Assembly: GCA_029204225.1 (NCBI GenBank)
Contig: CM055097.1
Span: forward strand, 32,210,802-32,274,801
Direction of reading: 5' to 3'
Length of the DNA: 64,000 nucleotides
Source: Diphasiastrum complanatum
Taxonomy: Eukaryota > Streptophyta > Lycopodiopsida > Lycopodiales > Lycopodiaceae
Part shown: piece by piece, positions 34,340 through 46,231 of the stretch
Numbering within the stretch: the stretch's first letter is position 1
Layout of the letters: each line of letters begins with the position of its first letter
Translations under genes and position numbers: made by a program
The notes under the pieces: generated by a model
Databases searched by the model: none
What the model saw: only the letters and a program-made list of their open reading frames with translations
Told to the model about the DNA's origin: nothing

Positions 34340-35162
34340 TGTAGGGTCAAAGATCTTGCGTAGTATAGTCCTCCCACCTGTCAACAAGGGTTAGATCACT
34401 AGATAGGTACCTAACTATGCATAGATGCTATTTCTAGTTAGTTTCCTACTTTCTCCCTTAACTCTATTCACCACTAACACTACCCTCCTTTAACTCTACT
34501 CCTCTACACTAACATTCATCATGCTTTTGGGTGAAGGAAAAAGGATAGACAAGAAGAGGAAGAGAGAAGAGACGAGAGAAAGAGAGAGAGATGAGATGGA
34601 GGTTAGCTCAAATGCTCAATGTCATTGCTTATGGAAAAACCTTAACTAATCACAAACAAAAAGCATGGAAAAAATGGGAATAACAAGCAAACACAACAAT
34701 AGCATAAGCAAGATTGATTAGCAAATGATGATGCTTGGGCTCTCAAAATAGTAGAGTCTCCTCCTCTCTATTAAGCATGCAAATAGTGTACAAATGGTGT
34801 CTTTTTATAAAATGGGGAAGGCCCTTGCCCCTCAATCCTATTGGCTAATATTCATATTGATTCTATCCATTCATCTTGGACCCAACTTGATCCAAGGGTC
34901 CACAAAAAGTACATTGAAAATCACAAGATTCATGTGAGTCCAAAATTGGACCCAACTCTAAAAAGTAAACTCTAAGTTTAAAACTGATTTTGGGCCTCAA
35001 GTTTTATTTAATTACAAAGGCCCAAGTCTATTTTATTTTATTTACACTTTGGCTTGCATGCTCATTGGGCCATGGGCTTACACGCACAGGATGCCATGCC
35101 CTCGCAACATATTTTATTGGACGATTTTATTTATTTACACTTTGTTGGGAATACCCCCAACA
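34340..35162 (-). repeat. 3' LTR of family B
   Basis: Plus-strand TGTAGGGTCAAAG at 34340 to CCCCCAACA at 35162. The element-strand start TGTTGGGGGTATTCCCAACA is itself a hairpin. CCAAT (34844-34840) and a TTTTATAAAAAG TATA box (about 34812-34801) lie mid-LTR. I see no clear polypurine tract just upstream of it. Confidence 0.95.
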
Positions 35163-35340
35163 GGTTCCATGGCCTAAAGTAGTGCCGGTCCCTTGGCACT
35201 CTGCCGGTTTAGTATAGCATCTGCTTTGTCCGCCTCTGGTGGATCAGGTAGCCCGTAACGTCTTCCATGAAGTTGAGACGGTCCAGTTTCTTCGAGTCCT
35301 TGTGCATGTGGAAGGACTTGTGGACTCCTGTCAGCCATTC
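35163..35340 (-). other. Segment between third ORF and 3' LTR, shared with the copia element
   Basis: Matches 28652-28828 in the copia element. It holds no purine tract where one is expected. It follows the stop codon of the third coding region (35343-35341). Confidence 0.65.
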
Positions 35341-38300
35341 TTAATCGACCCATGCTTGGAATCGGGCCATCCAGGGATCTCCAAGGAATGCTGCTCGGTA
35401 ATATACACGAGCGATTGGCAGTTGATCTTTGACTTTGTCGGAAGCTAGCGCCTTATTAGGATCAAAGAATATTGAGGGAAGAAAATCATCCCATTTTGTT
35501 TCAATGCCCATTAAATGTTCTATGTCCCAGGCATAAGTGGTTGCCGCTCGGACTGTTGGATCAGGGCAGTTGATATATTGATTTGTGAACGTGGTGAGAG
35601 ACCTTATGGAATCTATATCTATAGTCCACCCATATTTTGATGGTATGATCGGCCAATTAAAATTTTGTAGTGTGATTTTGTCCAGAGGGGTGCCGCATTC
35701 CACCCATTTGGATCGTCGTGTACATGGCAGGAAGTGCACGTTCACTCGTAATTGTTGCAGACTCATCACGTAGGCCCTGATGGCCGCAGGGTCTTTTTTG
35801 AACAACTGATGACGCCACTCTGGTTGTGGTTGGAGGGCGGGTAATTCTTGCAGTTCTTTGCCCTTTATTGTCTGAGCTGAAAACGATATATGTCAGTCGC
35901 CTCTTGATGACTCGTGGGGATACTTTGATAGGAATTTATTGATTTTCTCCTCCACGGACTTTGGTCTTCGGAAGGCCTAACTGACAGATATCGTGTGTGA
36001 ACCTCTAGATGATGTGGATTGGCTTTGGCTGGTATCTGCGCCTTGGCCCTGGTCTTGCATCTCAGCAGCCATATCCGTTTGTCCTTGGTCTTGGCCTTCG
36101 GACCCTTGATCTTGGGTGAACCCCCTGCTACCTGCTGGCTTTGGTCTTGGCTGGTACTGGCCTGTGTAGTGTCAAAATTAGGTGGCGGTGGAATTACCAC
36201 AGGGGTGGGCTGGGCCTTCGTTTCCATGAATTTTTGGCAAGCCTTGAGGGCTTGTTTGGCCTAGGCGAGCTCGTGAGTTGCGCTTGTCCGATATATGTTG
36301 AACTCTGTCTGGTAGCTATTTAAGGTTTGGCTATATACCTGCACCTGACGCCAAAGAATATTCATTTCTGATTGAGAGAGCGGCCTTGAGTCTAGTGCAG
36401 GTTGAGCTAACCAGACGAGCTTTTCATCTTGTAGGGCTTTGACCTCCGTCCCCAGGCGCGCATTCTCTGCTTCCAAAAGGTTTAGTTGCGCCTAGATGGG
36501 AGCAAGCCATTGGGACGCTTCGGATTGAAGCTCCCGCACCTTTGTGGAGGCCTCTATCAGCGCTTTGGAGAGGCTTTGGATATAATTTTTGAGGCTCTCC
36601 TCCTTATGCAGCAGCTTGGTGATCTCCTGGTGCCCTTCTTGTTCATATTGTTGAGTCAAAATCAGCTCGTGCTGCAGCTTGGTGAGTTCTGCTCGCAACT
36701 ATGTGTTGCTTGTTGCCAAGTGTAGTACCCTGCTTTCCAAGATAGCTTTGGCCGCTACCGCATCCAGGATGTATTTCCCCAGAGTCTGGTACGCCGTCGT
36801 TAGGTCTGTGGGAGCAGCTGGTACACTGGCACTGGTAGGGGCTTGTGTTGTATCGGCCCTGACGACTTGTGGAGTACCGTCGTCATCATCTTCTATCAGG
36901 TTCTCATTGGACCTGATGCCATCTGGGGCAGTAGGATCAGTCCGATTTGGCGATGGTACAAAACTGTTTGGACAAATGCGTCATCAAGCAATGGCTGGTT
37001 GTCCTCGGCAACCTTTGTTGGTGAATCAGCTGAGGTTTGAGAAGCAACTGTGGAAACAAGGGTGAGGGTGGTTTGTCCAAACGAGAGAATGGGAGGAACA
37101 GAGGGGAATTGAAGGGTGGTGTGGGGTATGGAAGAAGGTGAGGAGCAGAAAGTGTCTGGCGTGGGGGTGAAAAATTGATGACTTGCATCCACGCTAGAGT
37201 GTCTGGAGACAATTGAGAATCAGAAGGATTGATTGGAATGAAAGCAACGGTGGCGGCAGGAGTGATGGAGGATGCGATGGTGATGGACAAAGTAGTGGAT
37301 AATGGAACAGAGATAGGAGTGGTATCAACAGAGGAAACGAGGATGGACACAAAAACAGCTGTGGATGAAACATGAAGAGGTGTAGCGAGAACAAAGATCG
37401 GAGTAGGGGGTTGCACGGAAGAAGAAGTGGCGTTGGTTGATGGAGTGGTTAGTGCGGTCGTGGAGGCGCGTCTTCGGGTAGCAGGTGGAGATGAGAATGT
37501 AGAGGCAGTGCCACGCATTTGTTTGCTGGCCGTTGTGTTAATAACTGTAGGTTGGGAGGAGGTGGATGCTTGGGATGGTGGATAAAGGTTAGTGTGTGGC
37601 ACTTGGGTGGACAAAAGGAATGAGCGTTGAAAATTGTGCACTTTCGTCTCGAGAAGTGTGCAGACAAAGTTACACAACATGGGGCCTGCTACGATACACT
37701 CACGGTTGTTGGGTTTGATGGAATTGCTTAGTTCAAAAATAAGAAAGCTATGCCAGTCATATGGCACAACTGAGGGGCCAGAGAATTCCATAAAGGATTC
37801 CATTATCTGACTCAGCAGCTTAGATTGGATTCCGTCCTTGCAAAATGTTGAAATAACCAGAAAGTTATTCAACAAATGCGCAGCTGTCTGAATGATGGGT
37901 TCCATGATAGCATCTATCAGGTAACCATTGTTAGTCTGGATTGGAATTTCTGGTGCGGTTTGGGTGACAAACGGGTTGATCAGAGTTTCGGCGTGGCGAT
38001 GGGAGATGGGTTGACGATGATCGGACATAATGCAAATGGTGACCATTGAGTCTATGTTAATCCTGACCTTGTACGTGGTACCTTGGTACATGAAGTGGAA
38101 GCGAGTATTTTCCTCGTCCCAGGTGGCATAAGCGTGAAGGACGAGGCCCATGTTAATTTCATAATGGAAAAGCGCCAGGTAAAAATCCATTGCTACTAGA
38201 AGTGGGCCGGCTATCTACAACCATGGTTGGATCAGAGCGTCAGAGGGTAAGGCCAAATCTGTGTGGCCTCAGGGATTTCACGCTGGGTCACCTGTTTGGT

Positions 38301-38345
38301 GCCAATGTCTTCAGAGGATGAGGAGGCTATGTTGGCAGTGATGAT
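35341..38345 (-). pseudogene. Third (3') coding region of family B, coiled-coil protein of unknown role
   Basis: Lies between integrase and the 3' LTR, sense strand, at the env-like position. The longest frame (38190-36937, 417 codons) begins MDFYLALFHYEINMGLVLHA and turns Ser/Thr/Pro-rich. A frame switch near 37190 gives a more natural continuation. At 36800-36260 the pieces LTKLQHELILTQQYEQEGHQ and EAENARLGTEVKALQDEKLV form coiled coils. A Pro/Gln and Lys-rich part (36227-35865) and a compact C-terminal part (35805-35341: DPAAIRAYVMSLQQ, VRAATTYAWDIEHLMGIETK, ARVYYRAAFLGDPWMARFQ) follow. I see no signal peptide or membrane segment. About 950 codons in all, with several stops and shifts. Function unknown. 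Confidence 0.7.
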
Positions 38346-39286
38346 TAGAGGTCGAAAAAATAGAAAAAAACGATGAAAAAGGTAAAAAGGTGTGAAAACG
38401 ACAAAAACTGTGAATTACGAGTGTTGGATGACAAGTATTGTAGTTCAGAGCACAGATCGGTGTTCAGTATGAGTAGATGATAGCTGGTAGGAAGTTTGGT
38501 CGCAAACGGAAAACTTGGTAATTTCAGTGTAAATTTTGACAGAGCTTCGCTAGCAAAGGTGACAAATGACTCTAATTCAGCCCTTATATAGCGGAATTTA
38601 GAGTGCATATTAGGTGAAATCCAATTTCCCTTGTTTAGTTCCACCCAAATTCGATAGACACCTTCTTCACAAAATTCTAAGACCTCAGGAAAGTCTACGA
38701 GAGTTCAGAAGGTGATTTGACTGCTATGCGAAGGTTCTGCGAGGGTTCAAGCTGTCTGCGAGGGTTTAACTCTAGCAGGAAGTGATCTCTCGCACAACTT
38801 CCTGTGATTGCATTTTCAAGATCAGACCATGTAGGCAGGCTAATTTCACTGCTCTGATTCCATTTAGGCACCTTGTAAGGGTTGGTAAGATGATCTTGAT
38901 GCTCTACGAGGATGCATCTGGGTCAGATCTGGTGACTGTCCAAGTTTCAAGAGCTATCTCCCAGGGAATCTTAAAAAATCATGAAAAAAAGTGCTCTTTT
39001 AGAGTGTTTTTTAACGAGATCTCGAGATTTTCTGATTTTTAACTTTTGTAAACTGGTAATCAGCTTCATCCAGACTTGATCTGACTGTTGGTAGTTCTCT
39101 GAAGGTTCTGATGGATCCATCAGTCAATCTGATGATCTACTTCCTTCTTGATCCTATCTGGATCTGGATCTGGATCCTCCTTGGATTCTGATGGATTTTC
39201 CCAATCTTGCCAAATCTGCCGAATCTAGTGGTGATGGTTTAGCTGAATAGCTTTTCGTAATGTGTCATCACCAATCTGAATCTCTC
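38346..39286 (-). other. Spacer between integrase and third coding region
   Basis: Non-coding. Between 38690 and 38790 it carries CTACGAGAGTT, CTGCGAGGGTTC and TCTCGCAC, the same word set as in the 5' leader (45100-45900). This suggests a duplicated leader-like control region upstream of the third frame. Confidence 0.55.
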
Positions 39287-40400
39287 TTAATGTGGTGGCC
39301 AGTACTTGTGCAACCGGCTACCCTTGATGGGTGTATTGAATGGTGTCCCATTTAGATTTTCTAAATTCACAGCTCCATGATTAAGAATTTCCTTTATCCG
39401 ATAAGGACCTTTGCCAGTGAATTTTAACTTTCCCTTGATCGCCTTGGTTTTATACATCAGGACCAGGTCTTCGGAGTGAAGATCCTTCTTTTGAAATCTG
39501 CGATCATGCCATGCTTTGCGTCTTTTCTTTTCCGCTGCCAGTGCATGCACAACTAGCAAGCGTGTTTCACAGAGTTTATGTAGAGCTTCGTGGCGTAGTT
39601 GTAGAGATTTGGACTCAGTAAGACGTTGCTTGGTGGCAATCCTTAATGAAGGAACTAAAAACTCTACTGGCATCACAGCATCCTGACCATATACCAGTTG
39701 GAAGGGTGTTTGATCAGTGCTTCCTTTATATGTTGTCCTGAATGCCCACAGCGTAGCATGCAACTTGTGTTTCCAATCTGATCTGCTAGCTTCAACTGTT
39801 TTCGTGAGTACACTACACAGGATCTTATGAAATGATTCTGCTTTCCCATAACCACGAGGATAATAAGGCGTACTGGTTCTGTGGATCACAAATAATTCCT
39901 CCAATAGGACCTTGATGGTCTCATTGATGAAATGGCTTTCGCGATCGCTGACTAGCTCTATCGGGCATCCAAAGTGCACAATGATATTTTCATAAAGGAA
40001 CTTGGCAGTGGTCCTAGCATCAGCTACTCTTACTGCCCTGGCTTCGACCCACTTATTGAGGTAGTATGTGGCTACGATTATGTATCAACCCTAGGAACTC
40101 CTTGCTGCAGGGTGAATCGGACCGATGTAATCCAATCCCCACTTGTCAAATGGTGCTTAGGCTAAGACCGGGTGCAGTAGGTCATAATTCAATCTCGTTG
40201 GCCTTTTCGCCCTTTGGCACACATCGCACTTTTTCAAGTATTCCTCCGTATCCTTATGAATCGTTGGCCACCAACATCCTGATTGCAGGATCTTGCGAAC
40301 TGTAACATCGGATGCAAAATGGCCTCCACCCATGCCTTCATGTAAAAGAAAAATGATCTAGGTGGCTTCATGAGGAAGAATACACCGCCGAAGAATTCCG
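39287..40400 (-). pseudogene. Family B integrase
   Basis: A zinc-finger region (H-H near 40330, KKCDVCQRAKRP near 40210, in shifted frames) precedes the core. The 230-codon frame 39979-39287 starts HFGCPIELVSDRESHFINET (second catalytic Asp) and STPYYPRGYGKAESFHKILC (Gly-x-x-E, catalytic Glu). Then come WAFRTTYKGSTDQTPFQLVY and the C-terminal KFTGKGPYRIKEI, ending NGTPFNTPIKGSRLHKYWPP. There is no chromodomain. The stop at about 40160 and a shift near 40390 separate the finger from the core. Confidence 0.85.
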
Positions 40401-41155
40401 TCGGGTCTTCTTCGATACAACTGGCCGACAATCAGCTGATAAGGTCTAGCCTTCAAGATCAATTTCCACTGTTCCGTCTTTGGTAGTGATTTGTCTGGTT
40501 GGCCCCACATTAGATATTCAACGATGTCAGCAGCCCATTCTGGTATTGTGTCCACGTAAAATAAGGCAGCATCTACCAGCTCATCGTCGGGTTGGATTGT
40601 AATCTCCTTTCCCTTGATTCGTGACACATGATCTGCCATGTAGTGTTGTTTTTCCTTGCGAACTACTATCCAAAAATCAAATTCCAACAACAAAAGTAGC
40701 CATCTGGTGATTCTTCCAGTGTTGCAAGTTTTATTAACGAGATAGAGCAAGGGTTGATGGTCCGTATAAAAAGCAAAATGTGTGGCCATCAGGTAGTGTC
40801 AAAATTTCTTAACCACATAGATCATTGCCAGTGCTTCCCGCTCTGTGGTTGAGTAATTCATTTCGGTATCACTGAGCTGTCGGCTTGCAAATCGGATTGG
40901 AAAATCCTTTTTGTGTTCACCTGGCTGGGTCAAGACTGCTCCAACTGCATACTTCAATGCGTCCGTATGAACGTGAAACTCAATGGACCAATTGGATGGG
41001 CGTAAGATTGGTGCTGAAACCAATGCATCCTTAAGCTTCTGGAAAGCCTTCGAGACTTTCTCGTTCGAATGTGGATCCGTCGTGAGTTTGTAAATTGGTC
41101 GGGCTAACTCTGCAAAATCAAGAATGAAGATTCTATAATAGTTAGCATGACCCAT
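40358..41155 (-). pseudogene. Family B RNase H
   Basis: GHANYYRIFILDFAELARPI leads in from the reverse transcriptase connection. VHTDALKYAVGAVLTQPGEH is the first catalytic Asp region, FASRQLSDTEMNYSTTEREA holds the catalytic Glu, and, after a stop near 40798, FAFYTDHQPLLYLVNKTCNT gives the next Asp. HYMADHVSRIKGKE closes the domain. The residues are present, but the reading frame is broken at 40798. Confidence 0.85.
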
Positions 41156-41239
41156 GAAGATGTAGACTTCGCGGATCGTCCCCGGTGGTGGTAGATTAAC
41201 AATGATCCTGATCTTTGATAAATATGTGGCGATCTCATG

Positions 41240-41990
41240 TGTTTACACTATATGGCCGAGAATCAAGCCATGTGTCATCCAGAATTGACCTTTTTCTGGA
41301 TTCAGGGAGATCTGGTAGTTGTGACATTTTTGTAAGACCTTCTCCAAATTGGATAAGTGTTCTGAGTCTGGTCCATGCACGCACAGATGTCCAAGAAAAT
41401 TTTCAAAATTTTTTGCAGATAATCTTTGAATGCCGCTTGCATGACTCACTGGAAGGTGCTTGGGACATTGCAAAGTCGGAATGACATCACTTTATAGGTA
41501 TAGGCTCCCCATTCCGTGGCAAATGCTGTCTTGTGTTGGTCCTGGGGGGCTATTTTCACCTGCTTGTAGCCCCTGAAGCCGTCTAGAAAATTGTAGGCTT
41601 CGGCGCCAGCTACTCTATCGAGGACACTTTCTGTAAATGGTAGAGGAAAATGATCTTTTTTGGTGACTGCATTTAGCGCCTTCAGATTTGCAGAAATCCG
41701 CATTTTGCCGTTCTTTTTGGGTACTATAACTATCGGTGATACCCATTTTGTGTGCTCGATTTCATAGATGAAATCTGCATCCATCAGCTTCTACAACTCT
41801 TGCTTGATCAGTTCAGTATAATTCGGGTTGCAGTAGTAATAACAGCTTACCTTGGGAACTGCTCCGTCCACCAAGGGTATGGTATATTGGACTACTGTTG
41901 GTGGAATGCCCTTCAGGTCACTATAACTCCAGGCAAAACAGTCTTTGTACCCCACCAACAACGATTGTAGTCTCTTGAACTGTGTGGGTG
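41240..41990 (-). pseudogene. Family B reverse transcriptase
   Basis: From 41784: IYEIEHTKWVSPIVIVPKKN, MRISANLKALNAVTKKDHFP, YNFLDGFRGYKQVKIAPQDQ (first catalytic Asp), FATEWGAYTYKVMSFRLCNV. After a shift near 41446 the FxDD box region reads IFLDICVHG-like and is altered. SEHLSNLEKVLQKCHNYQIS, LNPEKGQFWMTHGLILGHIV finish the domain. The catalytic box is damaged and shifted, so the enzyme is dead as written. Confidence 0.85.
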
Positions 41991-42228
41991 TTAACTGCTC
42001 TCCCACATGCACTATCTTTTCTTCTTCACCTGGCTCGGCAAGATTCATCGGCTGTATTCGCGCATGTCCCTCAAAGACTTGTTCCGCTGGTGCCTGACTT
42101 TGATCAGGTTCTCTCTGAGCTTGCGGCATCATGATTACCACGTCGTCCAAGGTATAATCCTTGAAAGTCTCAAGCATCTTGTAAGCTGGCGCTTGTCGAG
42201 ACTCCTCCTTCAACATATTGATCTTCGC

Positions 42229-43250
42229 CTAACTGGTCATTTTTTGATGTTTTGTCACCTGTGTAGAAGATGACGCTATATCTGAGTCTATCTTGATTGA
42301 CTTCAAGGAGTCCAACACCTTCTTTTTGCTCTTTTTTGTCATTTTGGTGAGTTCATCCTTGTTGTCTTTCATCGGGACTGCCGTGACATTCGCCTCATGG
42401 TTGCGAATATCAACATCCACTATAGCTATCGCCTCTACGGGTAGATCATTCCATCGGATCACCTTGGTTCCGTAACGATCTGGGTCCATGTGGTGTAGAA
42501 CCTGTTCATCAGTCAGCTCAATCTCCTTATTATAAGTTAGAGCATGTTGTCAAGGGACTAGCTCATCGTCCACTGGGTTCTCAATAGGCTCCGTTGACAG
42601 CCATGCTACGTTTATCATATTCACCCCAAATGTGATTGGTGTGCCTATAGTGTAACACTTGGGTGAAGATGTACTGGGTTCCGGATCTGATTCATATTGA
42701 CATCCTCGGCAGTCAATAGTTGCTAACGCATCCGTCCATCTTATGACATCCGTATCTGAATCATAGTGGCCTCCCTTGGCTAGCCTTGGGCAATCAATCG
42801 TGTGATATGTCGTAGATGATCTGTCATCGGCTTTGGGTGCAATAGGTTTCACCGCCCATGTGGTTGGATCAACCTTTACGGCTTGTTCTCTATTCTTGAA
42901 GGTGAGTTTTTCCATACCCCAATTGTGTACTACTTGCGCAGTCCTCAACCATGGTCTTCCCAGTAAAACACGGTATGCAGATGGAAATTCAAGTATATCC
43001 ATGACTACAAAAGTAATCACAAATTGCATGTCTACTATCCTTACGGGGATATTGGCAACTACACCTTTTGGTTTCACACAGGTGTGATCTGCTAGCTTGA
43101 TGGCAAATCTTGTTGGCTTCAACCCTTGCCCCATTTTTCATACAAAGTAGTGGAGGTCAAATTGACACCCGATCCTCCATCTACCATTGTTGCCTCGTCC
43201 TCGTATCTCTTGTGTTTGATTGGTAAAGTGATGTTATGTTCCTCACTTTT
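42229..43250 (-). pseudogene. Family B protease and linker
   Basis: ATMVDGGSGVNLTSTTLYEK (about 43185) is the D-G-G-S-G form of the retropepsin active site found in plant Athila/Tat-like elements. After a frame change at about 43130, IPVRIVDMQFVITFVVMDIL and YRVLLGRPWLRTAQVVHNWG (42550-43134) follow, the flap and end of the protease. The rest up to 42229 is a linker toward reverse transcriptase (DRYGTKVIRWNDLPVEAIAI). Confidence 0.8.
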
Positions 43251-44980
43251 CCATGCTGCTCCAATGTGGAGGACGTTACTTGTTTCTTCATAGTCTGTAC
43301 AATATATGGGCTCAGGCGCTACTGGCTCCTCATCCACTTTGGCCCATTCAACTAGAAGGCTTTTTGCTTGTGTAACAACTAACACAAGAGCGTGGAATTG
43401 TCGTCCTTCCGATGGCATCCCTGTTGGAACTACTGGTTGTTGTATTGCAATGAAGTTAAGAGGTGCACTGGTTCCAGGTTTAAATGGACAATTCTTGTAA
43501 CAGTGCCCATAACCGCATTCTCAACAGAAGGATGTATATTGTCCCTTGTAGGGACATTCCGCAATTTTGTGTCCTTCGTCGCATCCGTAGCAGCCATAAT
43601 TTCTTCCGCCTTGACACTGAGTTTGAGCTGCATAGGCCGCAACATACTCATTTAAGGCAGGATCCATAAATGGTTCATCTGGTCCGTACCATTACTGCTA
43701 CTCAGGTTGAGGTGGCATTTGCATCTCTGGTTTCGCTGTTGTCAGGTTTACATGGGCCACTTTTGATTGGATGGCCCTGGTGGTGCCGGTAAGGCTGTAT
43801 GCTGTTGTTAATTCGGTGCGCCGTACCTTGGTGCCGCATTGGGTGCCCCTTGATGGTAAGGATAAGAAGTCTGATAAGGACTTCTCTTCTGTTGAACAAT
43901 TCGGGAGTTAAACGGGCAAAATGCCGTATCGTGCGATGTTGCATTGCACAGATGGCAGAATCTATGTGTCAGTCTCAAATTTTGCTGTAGGACTGGACAC
44001 TTGTTTGTTGTATGGTTTTGCGTGCACACTGAACACCATACATTCTCCTGTCTTGGATACTGCAGCTGCTTTGGTTCCAGTTGATGTGGCGTTACTGCTA
44101 CAGCTCCTTGTAAGGCTTTTAGTTTCTAGTCAAACTGCGCCGTAAGTTATTCCATCTGCTGTTTGTGTAATTTCGTCATTTGCTCCAACAGCAGTTTTGT
44201 GGATAGAGCAGATGCGTTTGATGATGATGATGCTAACGAGGGAGTAGGGATGTGGGTGGATGGATATTCGTCATCAAATCCCTCATCTTCTTCCTTGATG
44301 GCATCTTCCATAGCTTCTTGTAGAGTAGCGTACTGCTCCCGTCGTTTCAGTTCTCTTTTGATGCTTCGTGGTAGTCCGGCTAGGAACCACATGATCACCG
44401 CGTGATCGGGAGTTAAGGCTGCACTGCACTCGGATCGTAAGTGTTTGACCCGCTCAATATAGTCCCTCACCCTTTCTCGTTTTCCCATCTTGACTTTGCT
44501 CAACAGGAGGAACGGGCCTTCTAGGAACTTTCTTGGTTTAAAGCGCGTAATGAGAGCCGCTTTAACCGCTTCCCAGGTAGATTTTTCTTCCTATGACAGG
44601 TTGAAAAACCAATCTTGAGCCACTGCCAATAAGGACATAGGGAACAACATCAGCTTCTCCGCAGGTGTCCGTTCCCCATAGATTTCACAAGCTTGCTCGT
44701 AGATATAGAGGAATCGGATGGGATCTGATGATCCGTCGTATTTTGATATTTCCATCCATGGTGCTCTCCGGACTGCTTGCAAGGGAGCAACAGGTACGGG
44801 TTGGCCCATTGGATCCATTGGTGCTGGTTCCGGTTCTGCCTCTTGTTGCACAGTTGCTAATTTGGGAAGATGTGGTGCTTGATTTGCTATCCTCGTGCTA
44901 TTGATCGTCTCGATCTCAGATTCATCCGATGGTGGGTTCCAAAGTGATTGAACCTTGCTTATACAGTAGGATGCAGTCTA
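43251..44980 (-). pseudogene. Family B gag with three zinc knuckles
   Basis: RRAPWMEISKYDGSSDPIRF, LMLFPMSLLAVAQDWFFNLS (44790-44591), then after a stop MGKRERVRDYIERVKHLRSE and FLAGLPRSIKRELKRREQYA (44480-44300) make the capsid domain, the same as in family A. CSVCTQNHTTNKC and CHLCNATSHDTAFC (44030-43930) are zinc knuckles. A third CX2CX3HX4C, CGYGHCYKNC-like, lies near 43500. A coding frame is open upstream to a TAG near 44990 without a clear ATG. Stops at 44591 and elsewhere break the chain. Confidence 0.8.
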
Positions 44981-46208
44981 GATCTCAAGGATCTGATCGA
45001 TCTGATTGGCTGGAAGTGAATTTTAGGCCTTTTGCGATGGTTTTTCCTTGATAACTTTTTACTCCTTGCACTGATTGATCTGAGATTTTGATAGTAGCTG
45101 GATCTGATGCAGATCTTTCCACTGATCTAGTCTTTGAGGGTTCTCTTGTGCAAGGGTTGGCTGTGCGAGGGTTCTTTAGCTGTTTTTGTAGATAAAAAAC
45201 ATGATATCTCTCAGATCCTTGGGAAGTAACTCTTGCAAGGCTCACAGTAGCTGGATCTGGGTCAAATCTCATATAGAATTCTCTGCGAGAGTTAACTCTT
45301 GCAAGAAGTGAAAATTTCATTGTCTGCGAGAGTTCAAAACCACTTTTTTGGCTTGATATTCACCAAATCTCAAAACTAACTCTCGCAGGCTTCATCACTG
45401 ATGAAAATTATGATTTTAAATTGATTGAGAGGGTTTGTGAGAGTTCTTACTAGAAAGATGTGCTAGATCTTCACTTCTTAGTGATTTTTTTGCACTTAAA
45501 TCCAATTTTCTGCTCATTGGAATCAAACTAACTCTCGCAAGCTCTTCTGTGTCATGGTCTCACTGAGATGGAACTTCATAATCCTCTACGAGAGTTCTTG
45601 ACCACTGGAACTGAAAATTTTGCTGTCTGCGAGAGTTCATTGGTACTTTCCCGTCCTTTTTTTTACTAGGAACTCTCGCACAGGCACTTAGACATCAAAC
45701 TAACTCTCGCAAGCTTCTCTGTGTCCTAGTCTCATTGAGATGGAACTTCAGAGGAGAGTTCTTATGAAGATTTGAATTTTTTTGGATTTTTTAAGGGTTA
45801 TTTGAATTTTTTATGATTTTTCTCTGATTTTTACAATCTGCTTGGAACTAACTCTCGCAGGCTTCTATGCAGGTCTGGAACAGTAACCTAGAGCTGCTGC
45901 CAGTCATGCAAGGGTTAATTCAAACTGGTTCTGGAGATATAAAAATTTGATGAGATTTTAGACTCTTTTTCCCTTCAAAAATATAGATTGGTGTGTTTTT
46001 TGGATTTTTTTTTACTGGTTGGTTTGGGTTTCAAGCCCTTAGAGGCTGTTCAGGGCCTCCTCTACCCTCTCACACCTCCTCCGCTAGTTGTGAACAGTCC
46101 AAACACAAAAAAATACAGAAAACTAACTCTAAACACCTAAAAATCTACCTAAAACTACTCTAAAAAGCAAGAAAATAGCTAAAATGTAGCTTAACTAGTT
46201 AGTGGAAA
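44981..46208 (-). repeat. Family B leader with CTCTCGCA motif array
   Basis: About a dozen copies of TCTGCGAGAGTT or its complement AACTCTCGCAGG are spread over 45120-45870 (for example 45284, 45322, 45378, 45530, 45628, 45673, 45700, 45849), in both orientations, often as the longer unit AACTAACTCTCGCAAGCTTC. There is no coding sense. This is the region between primer site and gag. Confidence 0.75.
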
Positions 46209-46230
46209 CCTATCCCCGGCAACGGTGCCA
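46209..46230 (-). other. Primer binding site of family B
   Basis: Minus strand TGGCACCGTTGCCGGGGATA, one base inside the 5' LTR. It is one base away from TGGCGCCGTTGCCGGGGA, the tRNA-Asp-type site of many plant gypsy elements. Confidence 0.85.
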
Positions 46231-46231
46231 C

